Shown: positions 24,776 to 29,559 of the stretch, in pieces | How positions within the stretch are numbered: position 1 is the stretch's first letter | Layout of the letters: each line of letters begins with the position of its first letter | From: Litorivicinus sp. | GTDB taxonomy: Bacteria > Pseudomonadota > Gammaproteobacteria > Pseudomonadales > Litorivicinaceae | NCBI GenBank assembly: GCA_018402605.1 | Contig: JAGYIK010000003.1 | Span: forward strand, 1-29,559 | Length of the DNA: 29,559 nt | Reading direction: 5' to 3' | Translations under genes and position numbers: made by a program | The notes under the pieces: generated by a model | Databases searched by the model: none | Told to the model about the DNA's origin: nothing | What the model saw: the letters and a program-made list of their open reading frames with translations, nothing else

Positions 24776-25318
24776 TCAGCTCCCGAGGAGCTCATCCTCG
24801 TCTAGATCGGGTTCAAGGGCTGCAATTTCGGCTTCAACATCAACACCTTCCGCGGCAAGTTCCTCACGTAAAAATTCAAGTGCAACGAGACTTTGCGAGA
24901 GGTTGAGCTCAGCTGCAGCCGCATCAACTACTTTTTGCACTGTGTCGATCGCCTTTGGCCCAGTGATATGCATGCTTTGGTACGCCATCCCTTGTTTAAA
25001 CACCAGATTGGCATATTCCTCTGGGAGGTAGGACCATACTTCGCCGCTTGCTGTCATCAGCTTCATGTAATTTGACGGCTCTGGTGGTTCCGGTTGCTTC
25101 TTACCTTCGGCAATACACAACATCACCAGCTCATTGAACCGCTCTGCTTTTTCCGCAGCTTCAACAAAGAGTTTGTCGATGTGCGCACGGACACGGAGTG
25201 CAATGCGCATCCGATAGGCGTCTTCCTTGCGTGAATCGCCTTTTAATGCAGCCGCCTTATCAAATTCTTTTTTCGCGTCGGCTTTTAACTCTTTTTCACT
25301 GGGTCCAAACATAGACAT
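24776..25318 (-). CDS. Hypothetical soluble helical protein, directly after fliA
   Basis: 180 residues, no signal peptide or membrane helix. The N-terminus is basic and helical (MSMFGPSEKELKADAKKEFD, then RKEDAYRMRIALRVRAHIDK). The middle has ERFNELVMLCIAEGKKQPEP and GEVWSYLPEEYANLVFKQGM. The end is acidic (EIAALEPDLDEDELLGS). I recognise no family. It begins eight bases after the fliA stop and ends two bases before the membrane-anchored gene, so the two are almost certainly co-expressed with flhA-flhF-flhG-fliA. The charge pattern (basic start, acidic end) matches its partner's acidic tail in type, which could reflect interaction, but this is speculation. Confidence 0.65.
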   Translation of the reverse strand: MSMFGPSEKELKADAKKEFDKAAALKGDSRKEDAYRMRIALRVRAHIDKLFVEAAEKAERFNELVMLCIAEGKKQPEPPEPSNYMKLMTASGEVWSYLPEEYANLVFKQGMAYQSMHITGPKAIDTVQKVVDAAAAELNLSQSLVALEFLREELAAEGVDVEAEIAALEPDLDEDELLGS

Positions 25319-25326
25319 ATAGTTTC

Positions 25327-26040
25327 CTAATCATCTGACAGTGCCAGAATTTTTCGCAATTTCTTCACATTGGCGGTCAATAACTGACTGACCCGAGATT
25401 CACTGATCTCAAGTACAGCGCCGATTTCTTTTAAGTTCATATCTTCGGTGTAGTACAGCGCCATAATAACTTGATCACGCTCAGGCAACTGCTCGATCGC
25501 AGCTGTGAGCGAATCCATCATCATGGCATCCCCCACTTCTTGCTCTGGCTCGTAGCCATGGCTCGCGGGAGTATTCATCATCTCGTCTTCGGCGGCTTCA
25601 GAGTCCACCATCAACATTTGATGTGCGTGCGAACGTTCTTTTTGATAGTCCGCCGCATCTTTCCCCATGAATTGTGCCAGCTCTGACTGGGTTGGTGCAC
25701 GTCCTAATTCAGTTGCAAGCTCTTGGGTTGCTTCATTAGTTTCGCGAATATGCGAAATCGCAGAGCGCGGAAGCACCGAGATGCGACGGACCTCATCCAA
25801 AATTGCGCCACGAATACGGGTCCGCGCAAAGATCTCAAATTCAACACCGCGGGTCGCATCAAAGCTCTGTGAGGCCTCAATCAGACCGACCATACCCACC
25901 TGGATGAGCTCATCCACATCCATCACCTGCGGGATACGGCCCTTCAAATGGAGTGCAGTACGTTTTACCAGGCCAATATGAGCCAAAATTGGATCTTGGC
26001 TACTTTTACCGACGCGGTTATATAAATCGAGATCAGCCAT
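25327..26040 (-). CDS. fliA: Flagellar sigma factor FliA (sigma-28)
   Basis: A 237-residue sigma-70-family factor that directs RNA polymerase to late flagellar genes. Region 2 contains HIGLVKRTALHLKGRIP and DVDELIQVGMVGLIEASQSF, then FARTRIRGAILDEVRR. The segment VLPRSA stands where most FliA proteins have WxPRSV. Region 3 follows with ATELGRAPTQSELAQFMG, and region 4 with the helix-turn-helix DMNLKEIGAVLEISESRVSQ. Its start overlaps the flhG end by 8 bp, with GGAGGCC before the ATG. Two matching promoters (before motA and fliS) are in this window. The anti-sigma flgM is not. Confidence 0.95.
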   Translation of the reverse strand: MADLDLYNRVGKSSQDPILAHIGLVKRTALHLKGRIPQVMDVDELIQVGMVGLIEASQSFDATRGVEFEIFARTRIRGAILDEVRRISVLPRSAISHIRETNEATQELATELGRAPTQSELAQFMGKDAADYQKERSHAHQMLMVDSEAAEDEMMNTPASHGYEPEQEVGDAMMMDSLTAAIEQLPERDQVIMALYYTEDMNLKEIGAVLEISESRVSQLLTANVKKLRKILALSDD

Positions 26041-26857
26041 TTTTGGCCTCCGCCTCGGTTTTTAACATCCGTTCAACAAAGAATTGTAACCCACCTGCGT
26101 CATGTTCAGGCACCGGAATCAAATCAAGCTCTTTTGCCAGTTTCCGAAAATCTCGGGACGCCATTGAGCCTGGAGAATACGTCATGACCGGCTGATACTT
26201 TCGCGCGGCCTCTAAAACGGTCTCATCGGATTCCACGCTGTAGGTGTATTCCAAATCGAGTCCCAAAAATTTGACGCATACTGCGTTTAAGCGCTGGAAC
26301 AACAACTGCCCAGAGCGCTGATCTGGAACGCCATTTGGAATCAACCCGATATGGCGATAGTTGTGCTCAGTCGCCAAGACTTTGATGATGCCGTACGCAT
26401 CAGCAATGGACGATGGCTCATCACGCACCACCACCAGTGTTTGGTGGCAGGCCTTCAAGAAGGTGGTGACAGCAGGAGAAATTCCTGCGGCGACATCGAC
26501 GATCAAATAATCCAAGGGTTGGTCAAATTCAGAAAAGCTCTGTATCACGCCTTGCAACTCTGCCGTGCTCAGGTTCGCCATGTGGCCGATCCCTGATGCG
26601 CCGGGCACTACATACACGCCCGCAGGCCCTCTGACGATGATCTCTTTGAGCGTTTTTTCGCCATTAATCACGTGGCTGAAGTTGTAATCAGCCTGGATAC
26701 CGAGCGCGAGCTGGGCGTTTGCCATGCCGAGGTCGCCATCAAACAGCATCACTTGATGCCCAGCCTGGGCGAGGGCAACCGCGAGGTTGGTCGAGATGGT
26801 GGTTTTACCCACGCCGCCTTTTCCGCTGGCAATACCAAGGATTTTCAGATCGCTCAT
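26033..26857 (-). CDS. flhG: Flagellar number regulator FlhG (FleN)
   Basis: A 274-residue MinD/ParA-type ATPase that limits flagellar number, classically by binding FleQ/FlrA and by acting on FlhF. The deviant Walker A is SGKGGVGKTT (residues 11-20); then FDGDLGMANAQLALG, and the switch region LIVDVAAGISPAVTTF. VVRDEPSSIADAYGIIKVL is a FleN hallmark. The C-terminal FFVERML helix resembles the membrane-targeting end. There is no N-terminal extension carrying the DQAxxLR motif that stimulates FlhF in Vibrio FlhG. The start at 26857 lies seven bases after the flhF stop. Since the FleQ protein here lacks its N-terminal domain, the FlhG-FleQ contact may differ. Confidence 0.95.
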   Translation of the reverse strand: MSDLKILGIASGKGGVGKTTISTNLAVALAQAGHQVMLFDGDLGMANAQLALGIQADYNFSHVINGEKTLKEIIVRGPAGVYVVPGASGIGHMANLSTAELQGVIQSFSEFDQPLDYLIVDVAAGISPAVTTFLKACHQTLVVVRDEPSSIADAYGIIKVLATEHNYRHIGLIPNGVPDQRSGQLLFQRLNAVCVKFLGLDLEYTYSVESDETVLEAARKYQPVMTYSPGSMASRDFRKLAKELDLIPVPEHDAGGLQFFVERMLKTEAEAKNG

Positions 26858-26864
26858 GGTGTCG

Positions 26865-28181
26865 TTATCTGCCTGTTTGCATCCGTTCGGTCTTCGCTGT
26901 CAGACTGGCTTGCCGATCATTTTTGTTGGCACGCAGACCTGTCAGGAAATCAAGTGTAGACACGCCCTCTAAGGTTTGTCGACTCTCATGCTCCGCCGAA
27001 TCGTTCTCGGTTTCAGCGGAGCGGGGTAATTCAATCGTAGAAATCACTGCAGCCACCCATTTATGGGCATTGAGCTGGGCGACCGGTTTGTTGAGTTGTC
27101 CCGACGCAGAACCCAGCCACAGTTGGCAATCTGGCGTTTGTAATAATCCGTCGATGAGCACCCAACTGTCAGTGGATTCATCGAGTTTAGTGACATTGAC
27201 GCTATCCCAGGTCAATTCACTGAGGAGTAACTTTTTCACTGAAGCACGCGAGGTCTCGGTGCTGACAACCAAATGCATCAAAGCTTCCGGCGCGTGTGCC
27301 GCGAGATCGGCATGATGATTGACAATATCCACGCCGCTGGTGTCGATTAACACGCAGACTTTATCGGTTAATTCACGCAACAAGGTGTTGAGCATTTCAG
27401 GGCCATTGGCGCGGTAGCAGGTCACGTCCCATTGCGCGGCCATCAACTGCAATTGATTCCAAGCACCGAGTTTCTGATCTGCATAGCTGATAATGGCGAC
27501 TTGATTGCCGCCATAGGTGTCTGCAGCTTGTCGAGCGAGTTTGCCGACTACTGTGGTTTTTCCAGCCCCAGTGCTACCAAAAAATGCATGCACGCCACTG
27601 ATTTGTGCCGGGTCTTCCGATACGGTCTCGATGCCTTCCATCAACACCGCGTGCAGGCGTGCTTCTGCTTCTTCGCTGTCTTCGATTTCAGCGAGTGCGT
27701 CTACTAAGAGGGTTTTCAGCCGGCTGGGGATGGCATGATCCATCAACCCCTGTTGCCAGGCTGTCAGTCCATCAGGGCGTGACATCTGCATGTGCCATGC
27801 AGATGCTTTGCGTGTTTCTTGGATTTCGCGCTTTAAAATCTGAATCTCATCACGGAACAGGGCGACAATTTCTTCTGCGCGCAAGGCATCCGTTTGCTGC
27901 GCGCCGGAGACCGTGTCATCACCCAGAAGCGCGGTTCGAAAACCTGTTTGTGCTGCAACCTTGGCTACTTTTGCGTGCGCCGGCGTCGGCGTATCGAGAT
28001 GTAATTCCGCATCAGGGACGTCCAATAAATTGGCATCGGGCTCAATGTCGACCGCGACAACCATTTCAAATTGGTTGCGGACCTGATGGCCAGAGACCAC
28101 GAGTGCGTCTGGGCCATACAGGCGAACCACCTGCTCCATGGCCTGTCTGTTGTCTTTACCGAGTACGCGTTTCAGTTCCAT
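26865..28181 (-). CDS. flhF: Flagellar placement GTPase FlhF, with altered G motifs
   Basis: A 438-residue SRP-type GTPase that marks the pole where the flagellum is built. The basic N-terminus MELKRVLGKDNRQAMEQV is typical. A variable linker and an N-domain (about 140-195) precede the G domain. There the P-loop is GSTGAGKTT (202-210), G3 is LIDTSG (278-283) and G4 is TKLDES (331-336). The G2-type motif, normally DTYRIGAxEQL, reads YADQKLGAWNQL (233-244), losing the aligned catalytic Asp and Arg. G3 lacks the Arg of DTAGR. About 60 extra residues follow the G domain (to residue 438), ending in a basic stretch. Overall organisation and neighbours leave no doubt about identity. Confidence 0.93.
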   Translation of the reverse strand: MELKRVLGKDNRQAMEQVVRLYGPDALVVSGHQVRNQFEMVVAVDIEPDANLLDVPDAELHLDTPTPAHAKVAKVAAQTGFRTALLGDDTVSGAQQTDALRAEEIVALFRDEIQILKREIQETRKASAWHMQMSRPDGLTAWQQGLMDHAIPSRLKTLLVDALAEIEDSEEAEARLHAVLMEGIETVSEDPAQISGVHAFFGSTGAGKTTVVGKLARQAADTYGGNQVAIISYADQKLGAWNQLQLMAAQWDVTCYRANGPEMLNTLLRELTDKVCVLIDTSGVDIVNHHADLAAHAPEALMHLVVSTETSRASVKKLLLSELTWDSVNVTKLDESTDSWVLIDGLLQTPDCQLWLGSASGQLNKPVAQLNAHKWVAAVISTIELPRSAETENDSAEHESRQTLEGVSTLDFLTGLRANKNDRQASLTAKTERMQTGR

Positions 28182-28190
28182 GTGACATCC

Positions 28191-29559
28191 TTAGGCTTGT
28201 TGATTGACCTGAGCGGTGACAGTGGCAACCACTGAAACAGCCTGGTCTTCAGGAATTTCTGTATAGGAAAGCACCGTCAGATCAGGGATCCGTGGGCGCG
28301 CTAAATTGGCCAACCAAGGTCGTACCACCGGAGAAACCACCAAAATGGCTGGTTTTCCGTCTTCTTCAATTTTCTGTGATTCTTCACGCATCGAACGGAA
28401 CAGGTTTTCAGCCAGTTCTGGATCGATGGTGAGTGTTTTAGTTTGGTGTGACTGCTGCACCGCGTTGTGCAATATTTGCTCAAGCTGCGGGTCTAGTGTC
28501 ATCACCGCCATGCTCTCGGACATATCCACCAGACTTTGTACGATCAGGCGGCCAAGCTTGGGTCGTACCAAGGCGGTCAATTCATCTGGATCCTGGATCT
28601 TGCTGCCTTCTTCGTTCAGTACTTCCAAAATGGTTCGCATGTCACGAATCGGTACGCCATCACGAAGCAAGTTTTGTAAAATCCGTGTAATGGTGGCTAA
28701 CGGCAGTTTTGACGGCGTCAGGTTTTCAACCAGTTTTGGCGAACGCTCAGCGGTCTTGTCTAAGAGCTGTTGCACCTCGTCATGACCCAAGAGTTCGGGC
28801 GCGGCGTTGTACAGCAAACTATTCAAGTGGGTTGCGATCGCAGTAGGCGCATCGACTACGGTATAACCGAGTGTCCGCGCGTAATCACGCTGCGATGGGT
28901 CGATCCAGAATGCATCCAGTCCAAATGCAGGCTCCTTGGTTGGGATTCCCTCAAGCGGCGTGGTGATGTGGCCTGGATTGATCGCCAGATCTTTGCCGGC
29001 ATGGCTCTGACCGCGCCCACGAATGACCCCGTTGACCAGCAAATGGTAGGTATTCGGTTCGAGATCCAAGTTGTCGCGGATACGAACCGGTTGAACCAAG
29101 AAACCGAGTTCGGTGGACAGTTTCTTGCGCACACCTTTGACACGAGTGAGCAACTGGCCGCCTGTTTCTGTATTGACCAACGGAATCAGCCCATAGCCAA
29201 TCTCGAGGCTGACCAGATCCACCTGGCTGACATCGTCCCACTGAATTTCCTGTTCTTCTGGTTTGGCCGATTCACGCTCGACTTTGGCGGCCTCGGCATC
29301 GTCGGCAACCTGACCACGTGACCGCACCACCAAGAATCCGATGCCACCTGAGAGCAAGGCGAGGCTGATAAAGACCATCGACGGCATCCCGGGGATGACA
29401 CCGAGCAGCATCAAGATTCCTGCGGCTACAAATAGCGCGCTCGGATTGGCTAATTGCGATGTGGTTTGTTCGGTCATCGATTCACTGGTTGTCACTCGTG
29501 TCACGACGATCGCTGTGGCCAATGACAAAATCAGCGATGGAATCTGCGCGACCAAGCCA
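28191..29559 (-). CDS. flhA: Flagellar export gate protein FlhA, C-terminal two thirds (cut by window edge)
   Basis: FlhA forms the nonameric export ring that docks chaperone-substrate complexes. The frame is open to the right edge and reads GLVAQIPSLILSLATAIVVT at the cut, so roughly the first 230-240 residues lie outside. Visible are the last three membrane helices (including LFVAAGILMLLGVIPGMPSM and VFISLALLSGGIGFLVV) and the cytoplasmic domain. That domain carries EIGYGLIPLV, VRIRDNLDLEPNTYHLLVNG, DPSQRDYARTLGYTVVDAPT and ILQNLLRDGVPIRDMRTILE. The C-terminal flexible region is short (AVSVVATVTAQVNQQA). It is the first visible gene of the minus-strand operon, nine bases before flhF. Its promoter is outside the window. 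Confidence 0.96.
   Translation of the reverse strand, partial: GLVAQIPSLILSLATAIVVTRVTTSESMTEQTTSQLANPSALFVAAGILMLLGVIPGMPSMVFISLALLSGGIGFLVVRSRGQVADDAEAAKVERESAKPEEQEIQWDDVSQVDLVSLEIGYGLIPLVNTETGGQLLTRVKGVRKKLSTELGFLVQPVRIRDNLDLEPNTYHLLVNGVIRGRGQSHAGKDLAINPGHITTPLEGIPTKEPAFGLDAFWIDPSQRDYARTLGYTVVDAPTAIATHLNSLLYNAAPELLGHDEVQQLLDKTAERSPKLVENLTPSKLPLATITRILQNLLRDGVPIRDMRTILEVLNEEGSKIQDPDELTALVRPKLGRLIVQSLVDMSESMAVMTLDPQLEQILHNAVQQSHQTKTLTIDPELAENLFRSMREESQKIEEDGKPAILVVSPVVRPWLANLARPRIPDLTVLSYTEIPEDQAVSVVATVTAQVNQQA

Noticed and set aside
28306..28785. Plus-strand open frame opposite flhA
   Set aside because: Antisense shadow of flhA, which is fully conserved on the other strand.

Overview
The window is a chromosomal flagellar gene cluster from a gammaproteobacterium. 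It encodes a FleQ/FlrA-class sigma-54 activator, a FleR/FlrC-class second activator, FlhF, FlhG and FliA, the set used for polar flagella. The stator resembles PomAB (sodium-type), which fits a marine organism, but I cannot name a genus. No rRNA, tRNA, insertion sequence or CRISPR array is visible.

Layout. The left end (1-1282) holds non-flagellar genes: the start of a YdcF-type membrane protein, two overlapping small proteins and a lipoprotein. From 1370 to 4963 come a FliA (sigma-28) promoter, motA, motB and a Sel1-repeat gene, then a second sigma-28 promoter, fliS and an orphan in the usual fliT position. From 5061 to 7740 lie the two sigma-54 activators, with a good sigma-54 promoter in front of the second. 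The core export and basal-body operon follows without a sizeable gap: fliE-F-G-H-I-J-K-L-M-N-O-P-Q-R-flhB (7753-20830). After it come three poorly known genes: a DamX-like SPOR protein, a small soluble protein and a coiled-coil membrane protein. A bidirectional terminator at 24018-24051 separates this from a convergent minus-strand operon, flhA-flhF-flhG-fliA followed by two unrecognised genes. flhA runs off the right edge.

How the genes work together. The inferred cascade is FleQ -> sigma-54 promoters (FleR and the basal body) -> FliA -> late genes (motAB, fliS). FlhF and FlhG set flagellar position and number. FliF, FliG, FliM and FliN form the MS and C rings. FlhA, FlhB and FliOPQR form the export gate, FliHIJ the ATPase complex, and FliK the hook-length ruler. 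The cascade looks unusual: the FleQ protein lacks its N-terminal domain, the FleR protein lacks a recognisable receiver, and no partner histidine kinase gene is present.

Sequence quality. Two stretches, about 9.22-12.91 kb (end of fliF to start of fliI) and 19.7-23.05 kb (flhB to the coiled-coil gene), contain dense small indels that break otherwise well conserved reading frames. Isolated indels occur in fliS and probably fliP. Many fall in short runs of one base. Because several indispensable flagellar genes are hit while their residues stay conserved, I favour consensus or assembly errors over true gene decay. For those genes the coordinates give the whole recovered gene span, although no single frame runs through it.
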